Assembly: GCA_965201085.1 (NCBI GenBank)
Contig: CBDAVS010000030.1
Location: forward strand, 12,755 to 76,754
Source of the DNA: JAPOUP01 sp965201085
GTDB lineage: Bacteria > Pseudomonadota > Alphaproteobacteria > Rhodobacterales > Rhodobacteraceae
DNA length: 64,000 bases
Direction of reading: 5' to 3'
The position numbers and the translations under genes were made by a program. The first letter of the stretch is position 1. Each line of letters opens with the position of its first letter. This document shows, one piece after another, positions 17,766-27,109 of the stretch. A model generated the notes under the pieces. It worked only from the letters and a program-made list of their open reading frames with translations, was not told the origin of the DNA and did no database searches.

Positions 17766-18650
17766 CGGAGCGGGAATACGCGCGGAGCTCCCGTCCGGAC
17801 GGACGGGGCCGCCGCCGGACCGCGGCGATGGGGACGGCGTGGACGCGGAAGCCGGGAGCTCCCGTCCCGGAGCCGTTCCCGGGCCGGGCGGAGGCGGAAA
17901 GGGCGCCGACGGCATCCTCGCCCGCTGCGGAGTGGCGCTCGATGGCGCCGGGCGTCCGCCCGGGCCGTTCAGGCCCGACACCGGCTTCCGGGGCCGGCCG
18001 GAAAAGGACGGCGTCCACGGGATCGACGGCCTCCGGCGGGCGGGCCGTTCGGCGAAGCGGCGCGCGGTCCTTCCCGACGGTTGGGAAAGACGCCCGCGGG
18101 AGCATGTCGCGTCGCCGGGAAGGGGGAGGCGCCGCACTGGATGCCCGTCTCCAACGGGGGCGGCGACGGCATGCGGACGGCGGAGACCGCCCTGCGGCGG
18201 TACGGAACCCGCCGGTGGATGGAATGCCTGTTCAGGGCGCTGGGGAGGGAAACGGGGATGAAGGACCGCGGGCCCGCCGCCGCCGGTGACCTGCGCGGGT
18301 GCCCCGCCTTCGACGCCGTGACCGCGCTGCGCGTCAGGGACCCGCGGCTTCCGGCGCGGGAGAACCCCGACGGTCCGGCGGAGCGGCGCGTCGGCGCGGA
18401 GAGCGGCGGGGCCGTGGTGACACACGCCGCCTGCGGGCGCGTCATCGAACCGGGCGCGCCACCGGAGCCGGACATGACCGTCGCGCGCTGCGTCACGCCC
18501 GTGGCCTGTCCGGCCGGCTTCGGATCCGGGAGACTCCAGCCGATGCCGGGAACCCGGAAACCCTGGCGGGGACCGCGCATCCTCAACGTGGCGGGGACCC
18601 ACGCGAGGGTGATGCGCCCCCGGACGGGGCGGAAACCGGAATACGGGTGA
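17766..18650 (+). mobile_element. Decayed IS4-family (Tn5-like) transposase
   Basis: The readable C-terminal part on the plus strand (about 18180-18650) includes ETALRRYGTRRWMECLFRAL, AAGDLRGCPAFDAVTALRV, EPDMTVARCVTPVACPAGF and QPMPGTRKPWRGPRILNVA. The Tn5/IS50 C-terminal landmarks are all recognisable but altered: ECLFRAL keeps the catalytic Glu, while L to P and W to R changes appear nearby. The upstream half (17766-18180) is too degenerate to read. The same family is present in opposite orientation at 15850-16456. Confidence 0.55.
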
Positions 18651-18904
18651 AGGAGCGGGAATGGACCGGTCAGGTAGGCGGTAGTGACAGGCACGTGACC
18701 GGGCGCATACGTCAATACCGGACGAAAAGCCTTGAGATCAACATGACGTTCGGGAGCCTCGGGTGGACCGCCCGTCCGCGACAGGCGCCCGGGATGATCC
18801 GGAAGATCGAAAGAACTAGGGCTGTGCATCTCCAGGTCCTCCCGAATCCAGTAAATCGGAACACGTGCGGAAAGTCCGGGTTTTTAGAGGCTTCCATCTG
18901 ATAG

Positions 18905-19078
18905 AAGGGCCGTGTGGAAATGCTTCTCCATCAGTTGACCTACCGTTTCGGGGATCTGCCGCCCAGCGCGCAGTCGCGCGTTCTTGTAGCCTCCGCACGG
19001 GAGGTCGACACTTGGGCTGATGCGGTGCTAGAAGCGGAAAGCGCCGAAGGCGTGCTAGCCGCAACTCTGGGAAACTGA
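18905..19078 (+). pseudogene. DUF4351 C-terminal fragment (Rpn-type nuclease family protein)
   Basis: A 57-codon stretch reads VEMLLHQLTYRFGDLPPSAQ, RVLVASAREVDTWADAVLEA and ends TLGN-stop. LLxQLxxRFGxLPxxxxxRVxxA...WADxVLEA is the DUF4351 domain that ends many Rpn/PD-(D/E)XK transposase-like proteins. Nothing upstream in this frame looks like the nuclease part, so this is a remnant. An 8-bp stem hairpin (TCCGCGTC / GACGCGGA) at 19079-19098 directly follows the stop; it lacks a T-run. Confidence 0.5.
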
Positions 19079-19098
19079 TCCGCGTCGCTGGACGCGGA

Positions 19099-19690
19099 AA
19101 CAGACTGGAGACCCGGTTTCCTCCATCCTTCGCCAGCGTTCCGGCCGTGTTTCCACTAGTTCGAATGGTGTTTTCCGGTGTGCGGACTTAGTTCCTGTTC
19201 AAGAAGCCGTTTTCCATCCTCGAAGTTCGTTCGGTCGCTCATATGTGGTGCCGTAGACCTGAATTCCGTTCGCGCTCTCGATGGAGCGCATGCGTACCGC
19301 ATTTCCTGCAGGGCCACCGACCGCTTCTCGTCCGGCTTGTAGGTTCTTCATGTAAGAGACTGTTACCAAACCAAGATACCGTGTCGTGTGGTCCACACTG
19401 CGCATTTCAGCGCTTCGTTCTCCAGATAGGTGCTTGACGCTCAAGAGGTGGCCTCGGTGGTGGAATCATGGAATATTGACAGGTGTCCCGATCGGGTACA
19501 GGCATTCTCTGGCTTGTCTTTCCATCCGTCAGGTAAGCGGGTTTTGGTGTGGCATCGGGTAAGCAGTCAAAGGCTGTGACAGACATGTGGCCTTTCAGAC
19601 CATGGACAACGTTCGGGGGACCGCCTCACCCCCACCACCCCGGTTAAATTGACCGTAATCGCGAAAAAATACCCGTCCGACCGCTACTTC
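19099..19690. other. Intergenic, no gene seen
   Basis: Neither strand holds a frame with family resemblance. Base composition is near that of the chromosome rather than the decayed IS, so it is probably old intergenic or pseudogene DNA. Confidence 0.4.
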
Positions 19691-20866
19691 CTATTCGGGT
19701 ACCGATCGGGCGGCGAAGCTCTCGATACGCGAAAGAGCATCCATCAGCACATCATCGGCGACTGTAAGTGCAATGCGAACATGGCCGGCAGCCGCTTTTC
19801 CGAAGCTCTCGCCGGGCATGACCGCTATCCTTTCCTCGTCAAGCAGCAGATCGGCAAACCGTGTTCCGCTCAATCCTGTGGTACGGATATCGAGCATGAT
19901 ATACATCGCTCCACCGCCCGGAATCGCCCGCACGGCATTCGAGTTCCGAAGAAAGTAAATTGCGGCTTTCCACCGACGCCGGAAGGGGGCCGCGACCGCT
20001 TCTTCCAACGGCTTGCCCTGTCGCAGAGCGAACAAGGCAGCGTCCTGGATGAACCCCGGAACGCCATAAGTGGTATGGGTGGACAGATTGATAAGATGTT
20101 CGATGGCTGGTTCGGGACCGATGATCCAACCCACACGGCTGCCGGTCATCGCATGGCTCTTGGACATGGATCCAATCACAAGCGTTCTCTCCCTCATGCC
20201 GGACAGCGTTCTCGGGCTCTGGTGCTCTCCGTGCCAGAGTTGTGTATCGTAGACCTCGTCCGAGATCAGCCAAAGGTCCTCCTTTCGGCAGACGTCGGCG
20301 ATTCCAGACAGCGTGTCAGGCTCATACACAACGCCTGTGGGATTGTTCGGGGAATTTATCAGCAGCGACTTTGCGCGATCTGCAGCAGCCGCGATATCGG
20401 CGGTGCAAGGCTGAAATCTGTTTTCCGCTCGGGCCTGAACGGCCCGAGGTACGGCACCTATACCTCGAATCGTGCCGGGATAGGTGGCGTAATACGGATC
20501 TATCAACAGCGCTGTATCTCCTGAATCGGATGTAGCGGCATGTGCCGCGAACAGGGCCGCCTGAGCTCCGGGAGTGACCACAACGTTGTCCTGCGTTGTC
20601 TTGATGCCGGTTCGTTCCATTGCCCGCTCAGCGATCGCATCGCGCAGGGAGGCCGTTCCGGGCACCGTGGCGTAGCCCGTATTGCCAGAGCGGGTGGAGC
20701 GTTGCATTTCGTTCAGAATCACTGCGGGTGTTTTCTCGTCATGATCGCCGATCGTCAGTTCGACGACCGGAATTCCTTCACGGATCATTTCCTTGGAGCG
20801 ACGGAACACCTCCCAACCATCGGAGCCGCCGCTGGTCAGTAAGGTGATGCGATTTGAAAGATTCAT
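19691..20866 (-). CDS. Class I/II PLP-dependent aminotransferase
   Basis: A 391-residue fold-type I aminotransferase. It shows VELTIGDHD near the N-terminus (substrate loop), the cofactor-binding TPGAQAALFAA, the SPNNPTG segment, the DEVY motif (SDEVYDTQL) and the Schiff-base Lys in GSMSKSHAMTGSRVGW. The C-terminal domain ends with GHVRIALTVADD containing the carboxylate-binding Arg. Length is typical. These features fit the aspartate/aromatic aminotransferase group; the substrate is not determinable. It is transcribed alone, away from cysS, with the next minus-strand item a broken YjbR-type gene upstream. Confidence 0.9.
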   Translation of the reverse strand: MNLSNRITLLTSGGSDGWEVFRRSKEMIREGIPVVELTIGDHDEKTPAVILNEMQRSTRSGNTGYATVPGTASLRDAIAERAMERTGIKTTQDNVVVTPGAQAALFAAHAATSDSGDTALLIDPYYATYPGTIRGIGAVPRAVQARAENRFQPCTADIAAAADRAKSLLINSPNNPTGVVYEPDTLSGIADVCRKEDLWLISDEVYDTQLWHGEHQSPRTLSGMRERTLVIGSMSKSHAMTGSRVGWIIGPEPAIEHLINLSTHTTYGVPGFIQDAALFALRQGKPLEEAVAAPFRRRWKAAIYFLRNSNAVRAIPGGGAMYIMLDIRTTGLSGTRFADLLLDEERIAVMPGESFGKAAAGHVRIALTVADDVLMDALSRIESFAARSVPE

Positions 20867-20995
20867 GGCGGACCCGAGGTTTGCTTTCAGGGCTTTCTAA
20901 AACGGGAAAGACTGTTTTCGCGGTTAGCTGTGGAGCGCGTTTCGCACAGAATAGAATGGCTCGGATCTTGGTCGATCCGGCACTGGCAGCATGGA

Positions 20996-21336
20996 TCAAA
21001 CCGGTCGCAGGGTTGCCTGAACCTTCTTTGGTAGCTTCGACCTGATCAGGTCATATGAAATCCTGACTCGATGGGTCGCCTCATCGTCAGGCGTATCCCA
21101 AGAACACAGTATCCAGGAAGGGTGGAAGTAGGGTGCTTTCCGACCGATGCCAGCGGAGATCAGCATTTCCGCCACCTCGATCCCTTGGGTCATGAGGGCA
21201 ACGCCCTGCGCAGCTGCGCCGATGCAGGTGACCTTTTTCCACGCACCTTCCATGCGTCATGACCACCACCCCAGTGATCAGAAACCTCGGCTCCTGGCAG
21301 CGTGGCGCAGATGGCGTTGAATGCATTGCGGTTCAC
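20996..21336 (-). pseudogene. MmcQ/YjbR family protein, one frameshift
   Basis: Starting at a GTG, the minus strand reads MNRNAFNAICATLPGAEVSD, then HWGGGHDAWKVRGK. The family sequence then continues in another frame as VTCIGAAAQGVALMTQG, ETAEML-like AEMLISAGIGRKAPYFH and YDLIRSKLPKKVQATLRPV. The WG..HxxWKV opening and the SYDLxRxKLPKKV ending are typical of this small (about 113-residue) DNA-binding-like family of unknown role. A single indel at about 21235 separates the halves; otherwise both look conserved, so the break is recent or a sequencing error. Confidence 0.65.
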
Positions 21337-21644
21337 GGCCTGTCCCCGAGGAACTTTATCGTACCGGTGTGGATGGCCAATGGCGAGGCGGTGGTGGTCT
21401 GCAAACGATACGGATCGATCATTGGTGTCGTAAACTCCTTACGGTGGGCGGTGCGACCGCAGATGGTGTCTATCCGAATCTAGGGGCTTGGCAAACAGCG
21501 CTCGAGCTTGTATGCGTCAAATCATGAAAACCCTTGAGATCACCATTCTTTACATTATCCGCTGACATCGTCACGCGGGGGGGTCCGTTTCTCACAGCAG
21601 CCGAAAGCACTAACCCGCCGCTGGACAGCGCGTGTGAGGATTCC
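21337..21644. other. Leader region upstream of cysS, no gene seen
   Basis: About 300 bases between the YjbR-type pseudogene start and cysS. Short frames such as GLQTIRIDHWCRKLL and YPNLGAWQTALELVCVKS (ending near 21527) look protein-like but match nothing I recognise and lack a start. Confidence 0.35.
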
Positions 21645-23021
21645 ATGACCGAGATCATACTATACAATACCGGTAAGCGAGCAAAGGAACGGTTCGAGCC
21701 ACTCGATCCGAAAAAGGTTCGCTTGTATGTCTGCGGGCCCACGGCCTATGACCGTGCGCATCTCGGCAACGCGCGTCCCGCCGTGGTCTTCGACACGCTT
21801 TTCCGGCTTTTGCGGCATGTCTACGGCGACCGGAATGTCGTCTACGTGCGCAATTTCACCGACGTGGACGACAAAATAAATGCCAGGGCCGCAGCTACGG
21901 GACGCCCCATTGGCGTCATCACCGCCGAGACCATCCAATGGTACCTCGATGACATGGCGGAGCTTGGCGTTCTTGAACCAACCGAAGCTCCACGCGCGAC
22001 CGATTACATTCCACAGATGGTGGCGATGATAGACGGCTTGATCGAACGGGGGCACGCATATGAGGCCCAGGGTCATGTGCTGTTTCGAGTGAGGTCATAT
22101 CCGCGATACGGCAGGCTGTCCGGGCGGTCGGTGGACGACATGATCGCTGGCGCTCGGGTCGAGATAGCGCCTTATAAAGACGATCCCATGGACTTTGTGC
22201 TCTGGAAGCCATCGGAAGACGGTCTTCCGGGCTGGGAGTCGCCATGGGGCCGTGGCCGTCCGGGCTGGCACATCGAGTGCTCGGCGATGGCATTGGAACT
22301 TCTCGGCGAGACGTTCGACATACATGGCGGTGGCAATGACCTGACGTTTCCGCACCATGAAAACGAGATCGCGCAGTCGATGTGCGCGCATCCCCAAGGC
22401 GGTTTCGCACGGATTTGGATGCACAATGAAATGCTGCAGGTCGAAGGTCGGAAGATGGCGAAATCCGAAGGCAATTTCTTCACTGTACGTGACTTGCTGA
22501 ACGATGGCGTTCCGGGGGAGGTAATCAGGTTTGTCTTCCTCATGACGCATTACCGAAAGCCGATGGACTGGTCGGCAAAGAAGCGCCAAGACGCTGAAGC
22601 GATACTCCGCAAATGGTACGGGCAGGTGAACGAGGCTGAGGATTGTGAAGAGCCGGATCGGGAGGTTGTCAACGCTTTGGCGCGTGATCTGAACACTGCG
22701 GACGTCATCACTAGGCTTCACCTGCTGTCGCGTGGCAACCATTTTGGAAAGCTGCGCGCGAGTTTGAAGTTTCTTGGGCTGATGGGAGATCAGGTTCCGA
22801 TATGGACTGTCGATGAGGGTCTGCCCGACAGCGCGGTAGCGATCATCGACCGCATGCTGAAGGGTCGCGCGGAGGCGCTTGCGGCCAGGGATTTCGCCCG
22901 TGCGGATGCTATACGCCGCAGTCTGGAATCATCGGGGTTGATCATCAGTGACACGCGTCAGGGCCCGGTCTGGAAGAAGTCGGGGGACTTTGCGCTGGTC
23001 AAGCTGGAGACCCTCCAATGA
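21645..23021 (+). CDS. cysS: Cysteinyl-tRNA synthetase
   Basis: A 458-residue class I aminoacyl-tRNA synthetase that charges tRNA-Cys in the cytoplasm. The HIGH-equivalent appears as AHLGNAR around residue 40 and the KMSKS loop as RKMAKSEGNF near residue 270. The zinc ligands are Cys in YVCGPT, Cys in WHIECSAMA and the His/Glu of FPHHENE. The length is normal and no break is seen. I start at MTEIILYNTG; 37 further codons upstream are open but unlike the family. It is followed by cimA, a neighbourhood I know from Rhodobacterales genomes. Confidence 0.97.
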   Translation: MTEIILYNTGKRAKERFEPLDPKKVRLYVCGPTAYDRAHLGNARPAVVFDTLFRLLRHVYGDRNVVYVRNFTDVDDKINARAAATGRPIGVITAETIQWYLDDMAELGVLEPTEAPRATDYIPQMVAMIDGLIERGHAYEAQGHVLFRVRSYPRYGRLSGRSVDDMIAGARVEIAPYKDDPMDFVLWKPSEDGLPGWESPWGRGRPGWHIECSAMALELLGETFDIHGGGNDLTFPHHENEIAQSMCAHPQGGFARIWMHNEMLQVEGRKMAKSEGNFFTVRDLLNDGVPGEVIRFVFLMTHYRKPMDWSAKKRQDAEAILRKWYGQVNEAEDCEEPDREVVNALARDLNTADVITRLHLLSRGNHFGKLRASLKFLGLMGDQVPIWTVDEGLPDSAVAIIDRMLKGRAEALAARDFARADAIRRSLESSGLIISDTRQGPVWKKSGDFALVKLETLQ

Positions 23022-23127
23022 CCGATCGAATTATGTCCCGCAGGTTCCATGGTCCGAAGCGGCGAATTCGTCGCGGTTTCGAAACGGCAGCCTCGGTATC
23101 GGGTGTCGCGTGCGAAAGGACGGACAG

Positions 23128-24753
23128 ATGAGTCGGGAGCGCGTCCATCTCTTTGACACGACCCTGCGGGACGGGCAGCAGACTCATGGAATCGTTTTTT
23201 CCGCCTCCGACAAACTACTGATCGTTGAACTGCTCGATACCCTCGGTCTGGATTATATCGAGGGTGGTTGGCCCGGCGCAAATCCCACGGATACCGCGTT
23301 CTTCGAAACCTTGCCCCGGACAAATGCTGTCTTTACGGCGTTTGGCATGACCAAACGAACCGGTCGCAGTCCGGAGAACGATGATGTTCTGGCCGCGGTG
23401 ATCAACGCCAACACCCCGGCGGTCTGTTTGGTGGGTAAGGCACATGATTTTCATGTCGAGACCGCGCTAGGAGTCACGCTTGGCGAGAACCTCGACAATA
23501 TCGCCGCCTCTATGGCTCATCTCAAAGCCAAGGGCCGTGAACCGCTGTTCGATGCCGAGCATTTCTTTGACGGTTACAAGGCCAATCCCGAATATACCCT
23601 GGACTGTCTGAGGGCGGCATATCATTCTGGAGCCCGCTGGGTCGTGCTTTGCGATACCAACGGGGGTGCTCTTCCGGCCGAGGTCGCGCAGATCACCGAG
23701 GCTGTCATCGCCGCTGGCATCCCCGGCACCCATCTGGGAATTCACACCCACGACGACACCGGAAATGCGGTTGCCAATACCCTTGCGGCTGTCGACGCGG
23801 GCGCGCGACAGATTCAAGGCACACTCAATGGCTTGGGTGAACGCTGCGGTAACGCCAATCTCACTTCGCTTATTCCCACGCTTCTGCTTAAACCGCACTA
23901 CAGCGACAGATATGAAATCGGTGTGACGCGGCGCGGGCTCGCGGGTCTGACCCGTACCAGCCGTCTGTTTGACGACATAATCAACCGGGTTCCGGATAAA
24001 ACCGCCCCATATGTCGGAGCTTCCGCGTTCGCTCACAAAGCTGGACTTCATGCAAGTGCGATCCTTAAGGATCCCTCGACCTACGAACACATCGAGCCGG
24101 CGCATGTGGGCAACGATCGGATCATCCCGGTATCAAACCAGGCGGGTCAATCAAATCTGCGCAAGCGACTGCACGACATGGGTCAGGAGGTGGATCCAAA
24201 GGACGGAGTGATCGGTCGGATTCTGGATCTGGTCAAACGAAGGGAGGAAAGGGGCTACAGCTACGAAACGGCGCAGGCTAGTTTCGAGCTTCTTGCGCGT
24301 GCGGAGCTTGGACTCCGGCCTGACTATTTTGATGTCGAGCGCTACCGTGTTATCACCGAGCGGCGGCGGAACGCCAAGGGTGAAATCGTGGTTGAATCGG
24401 AAGCGGTGGTGTCAGTTGCGTTGCACGGCACCAGCCGAACAAGCTATTTCAAGAATGAGCATCCACAGAACCTGCACGATGACGGACCGGTCAATGCGCT
24501 TTGGCAGGCGCTTAAAGCGGATCTTGGGCGCTATCAGCAGAAAGTCGAGGATATGCGGCTCGTCGACTTCAAGGTTCGCATCACGCAGGGTGGCACTGAA
24601 GCGGTGACCCGTGTCATCATCGATTTCACGGATGGAGAAGGGTATGAATGGTCGACGGTCGGTGTCTCCGCAAACATCGTCGACGCGAGTTTCGAAGCGC
24701 TTGTGGATGCCATCAACTGGAAACTGGTCCGCGACGAGGCGGCTTCGGGATGA
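23128..24753 (+). CDS. cimA: (R)-citramalate synthase
   Basis: A 541-residue enzyme of the LeuA/homocitrate synthase superfamily that condenses pyruvate with acetyl-CoA to citramalate, opening the threonine-independent route to isoleucine. The start region VHLFDTTLRDGQQTHGIVFS contains the catalytic Arg-Asp pair. EGGWPGANPTD, FGMTKRTGRSPENDDVLAA and the metal-binding HTHDDTGNA follow, and the C-terminal allosteric domain ends at VDAINWKLV. These are the CimA rather than LeuA variants. I start at MSRERVHLFD; upstream codons in frame are not conserved. Its stop overlaps the next gene's ATG (ATGA). Confidence 0.95.
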   Translation: MSRERVHLFDTTLRDGQQTHGIVFSASDKLLIVELLDTLGLDYIEGGWPGANPTDTAFFETLPRTNAVFTAFGMTKRTGRSPENDDVLAAVINANTPAVCLVGKAHDFHVETALGVTLGENLDNIAASMAHLKAKGREPLFDAEHFFDGYKANPEYTLDCLRAAYHSGARWVVLCDTNGGALPAEVAQITEAVIAAGIPGTHLGIHTHDDTGNAVANTLAAVDAGARQIQGTLNGLGERCGNANLTSLIPTLLLKPHYSDRYEIGVTRRGLAGLTRTSRLFDDIINRVPDKTAPYVGASAFAHKAGLHASAILKDPSTYEHIEPAHVGNDRIIPVSNQAGQSNLRKRLHDMGQEVDPKDGVIGRILDLVKRREERGYSYETAQASFELLARAELGLRPDYFDVERYRVITERRRNAKGEIVVESEAVVSVALHGTSRTSYFKNEHPQNLHDDGPVNALWQALKADLGRYQQKVEDMRLVDFKVRITQGGTEAVTRVIIDFTDGEGYEWSTVGVSANIVDASFEALVDAINWKLVRDEAASG

Positions 24754-25463
24754 GCGATGCATTCTTCAGACTCTACAGAAATCTTGACCGTGAAGGGCCC
24801 GGAGAACCGGAAGATGTGTTCTGGGCCGCCGATATCCTGAACCTCCCGCCGGACGCTCGAATATGCGACGCGGGTTGCGGGTCCGGCGGTGATATGCCGT
24901 CCCTTCTGGACGTCGCACCAAAAGGTAGGGTGACGGCCGTCGACTCTCACAGGCCCTTCATCGATGAACTTTTGGTTCGAGTTGACGCCGATGAGACTAG
25001 GGTCGTTGCCTATGCCGGCAGCATGGCCAAACTCAAAGGGCCGTTCGACCTCATCTGGTCAGCCGGAGCGGTTTATTTTCTGGGGATCGAGAAATGCCTG
25101 TCGGTCTGGCGACCGGCCCTGGCCAAAACCGGTGCCATCGCGTTTTCCCATCCCTGTCACTTCGCTAACACTCCATCAGAAGCCGCCGTGGCATTCTGGA
25201 TGGGTGAGTGCGAGGTAACCGATGCCGCCGGAATCGACGGGCAGGTGCGACGCTCCGGATACGAAACGCTTGCGGTGCGTCGGGTGTCGAATGTCGCATG
25301 GGAGGCCTATTACGGATCGCTCCAGGCCCGGATCCTGGCACTTCGCGCCGGTTCGGATGAAGCCTTGAACGCCGTGCTCGACGCATCCCAATCCGAGATC
25401 GACGACTGGACAATGGTTAGGGACGAGACCGGTTACCTGCTGAGTGTGGTTAGCCCCGCATGA
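24750..25463 (+). CDS. SAM-dependent methyltransferase
   Basis: A 237-residue class I methyltransferase. Motif I is ICDAGCGSGGDMPSLL, followed by the acidic TAVDSHRPFIDEL and the post-motif FDLIWSAGAVYFLGIEKCL. It resembles the UbiE/Methyltransf_25 group. Translation is probably coupled to cimA (ATGA) and to the next gene (ATGA). The substrate is unknown. The arrangement cimA-methyltransferase-phytoene synthase-like protein appears to be a conserved alphaproteobacterial cluster, from my memory of such genomes. Confidence 0.85.
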   Translation: MSDAFFRLYRNLDREGPGEPEDVFWAADILNLPPDARICDAGCGSGGDMPSLLDVAPKGRVTAVDSHRPFIDELLVRVDADETRVVAYAGSMAKLKGPFDLIWSAGAVYFLGIEKCLSVWRPALAKTGAIAFSHPCHFANTPSEAAVAFWMGECEVTDAAGIDGQVRRSGYETLAVRRVSNVAWEAYYGSLQARILALRAGSDEALNAVLDASQSEIDDWTMVRDETGYLLSVVSPA

Positions 25464-26206
25464 GTCTTTCTACTTGTGCGGAGATCGTGCGCCGGGGTGA
25501 CCCCGATAGGTTTCTCGCCGCGATGGCGGCGCCTCCCAAGGTTCGGTCGGCACTGATTCCGATCTATGCCTTCAATGTGGAGATCGCCCGTGCGGTGTGG
25601 TCGCTCCATGAGCCGATGATCGCCCGCATCCGGCTGCAATGGTGGCGGGACGCGCTGCAGGAGATCGCCGGTCAGGGACGGGTCCGAAACCACGAAGTGG
25701 TGGTTCCGTTGGCCGGTGTTCTGGATACTGAAACGGTGAGTTTGCTTGATGCGTTGATCTGCGTGAGGCATCTGGATCTAGAACGGCGTCCCTTCGAGAT
25801 TGAGGATGAACTTACGGAATACCTTGACCGAACCGCCGGTAATCTCATGCTGGCCGTGTCACGTGCCATCGGAGTTTTGGGTTTCGAATACGTCATCCGT
25901 GACATCGCTTGGGCGTCGGGTCTTGCCAATCTGTTTCTCGCGGTGCCCAGAATTCGCTCCAAGGGATATGAGCCGTTTGCCGATTCCTCGCCAACAGCGT
26001 TGCAGAAGCTTGCGGGGCAGGGGCTAGTGCGTCTTCCAGGCGTACAACCGCCGAAACAGGTGAGGCCGGTAATTCTTGCGACCTGGCGCGCACGGCGGAT
26101 TCTACGCCTTGCGCATTGCCTTCCAGAACGGATTGTATCAGGAAAACTTGGTGGTTCGGAGTTCGTACGCAGGGTCGGTCTGCTCTGGCGGGCTGTCGCG
26201 ACCTGA
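25460..26206 (+). CDS. Squalene/phytoene synthase family protein (NDUFAF6-like)
   Basis: A 248-residue member of the trans-isoprenyl diphosphate synthase fold, beginning MSLSTCAEIVRRGDPDRFLA. The helix RIRLQWWRDALQEI and the segment ELTEYLDRTAGNLMLAV occupy the positions of the two substrate helices. The classic DxxxD pairs of true squalene or phytoene synthases are not complete, as in the NDUFAF6-like branch, whose mitochondrial relative assists complex I assembly. A role in carotenoid or hopanoid synthesis is therefore not supported. It starts by ATGA overlap with the methyltransferase. Confidence 0.8.
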   Translation: MSLSTCAEIVRRGDPDRFLAAMAAPPKVRSALIPIYAFNVEIARAVWSLHEPMIARIRLQWWRDALQEIAGQGRVRNHEVVVPLAGVLDTETVSLLDALICVRHLDLERRPFEIEDELTEYLDRTAGNLMLAVSRAIGVLGFEYVIRDIAWASGLANLFLAVPRIRSKGYEPFADSSPTALQKLAGQGLVRLPGVQPPKQVRPVILATWRARRILRLAHCLPERIVSGKLGGSEFVRRVGLLWRAVAT

Positions 26207-26377
26207 CTTTGGATCATCGATAGATGGGGCCGGAGGTTACCTTTATCCGGCGGTTCAAGTTATCCGCATGGAGGAAGATCTCAACGATTTTCGGCGTTTT
26301 CGCCACAGCTTGTTCGCTTCGCGGGTCGCTGAGCAACAGGGTATATCTCTTAAGCGGTCACCACCATTGCCTATGTA

Positions 26378-26745
26378 GTGTCCGCCAGAAAACCTCCAAG
26401 TCATAGATTTTTCGCGGTAAATAACGGATTCCGCCTTGAAAGGATTCACCGGATATGGCAGTCAGGGTATGCCGCGGAATCCGGCAATCCTCCCCTTCAG
26501 GAGGCCCCCATGCGCAAGGTCCACGAACTCCAGCGGCGGCCCGGCGCCCCCGACATCAGGAGGATCAGGCCGACCGTCAGATCGAGGGACGACATCCCGG
26601 CGATCCTGATCGGCCTCCAGGACCCCTGCAGCGACGAAGGGATCCGAAAGCGGCTGTCCGGGTTTCCGGGCAGGATGGTGCCGCCCGGAAAGAACCGCCG
26701 CGTCGGCAGGCCGGGGATGGAACCGTTGACCATCCTGGTGCCGGC
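26378..26745 (+). mobile_element. ISNCY-type element, copy N2, left fragment
   Basis: The left end GTGTCCGCCAGAAAACC at 26378 is preceded by TATGTA (26372-26377). The untranslated leader and the first ~75 transposase codons follow (start MRKVHELQRRPGAPDIRRIR, preceded by an AGGAGG site). The copy stops at about 26745, exactly where the remains of a hydrolase gene begin on the other strand. It has fewer substitutions than copies N1, N4 and N5 in the leader. Confidence 0.8.
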
Positions 26746-27053
26746 CCGGCTTCAGCCAACTGACCGGCCAGAAGATGGTGGTTCCAAGGGTTTCCGCCCA
26801 GCCCGTGCGACACCGCAATCAGAGGGAATGGACCCGACGCGGGCGCCGCGTTTCTTGATGCAGTCGGTTTCCAGGGTCCGAACCGTGTTTCCGTCGCGAC
26901 TGCATGTGTCGGATAGAACAACCGTACCGAGAGTTCGGTATCGGCGAATTCAGTCGAGACGCGGCTGACCCCAACGTTGTATTCCGTTTTCTGTTCCGCA
27001 TGGGCGGAACCGAAAGCGAAACATGCGAACACAATCGCAGTCCATGATTTCAT
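26746..27053 (-). pseudogene. Secreted alpha/beta hydrolase, N-terminal fragment cut by the IS
   Basis: About 100 codons from the ATG at 27053: a signal peptide (MKSWTAIVFACFAFGSAHA), then EYNVGVSRVST, LSVRLFYPTHA and the oxyanion-hole region PLIAVSHGLGGN. These are features of the platelet-activating-factor acetylhydrolase/dienelactone-hydrolase-like secreted family. The nucleophile and His are missing because the frame enters the ISNCY fragment after LAGQLAEAG. The 3' part is not found on the other side of the IS, so a deletion accompanied or followed the insertion. Confidence 0.75.
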
Positions 27054-27109
27054 TTTGCGGCCGTGTATTGAGTATGAGGAGGTGAAAAATTGTTCCGCAA
27101 CGCCGAGAT

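Noticed and set aside
19079..19098. Hairpin TCCGCGTC/GACGCGGA as rho-independent terminator
   Set aside because: There is no T-run after the stem, and it follows only a gene fragment.
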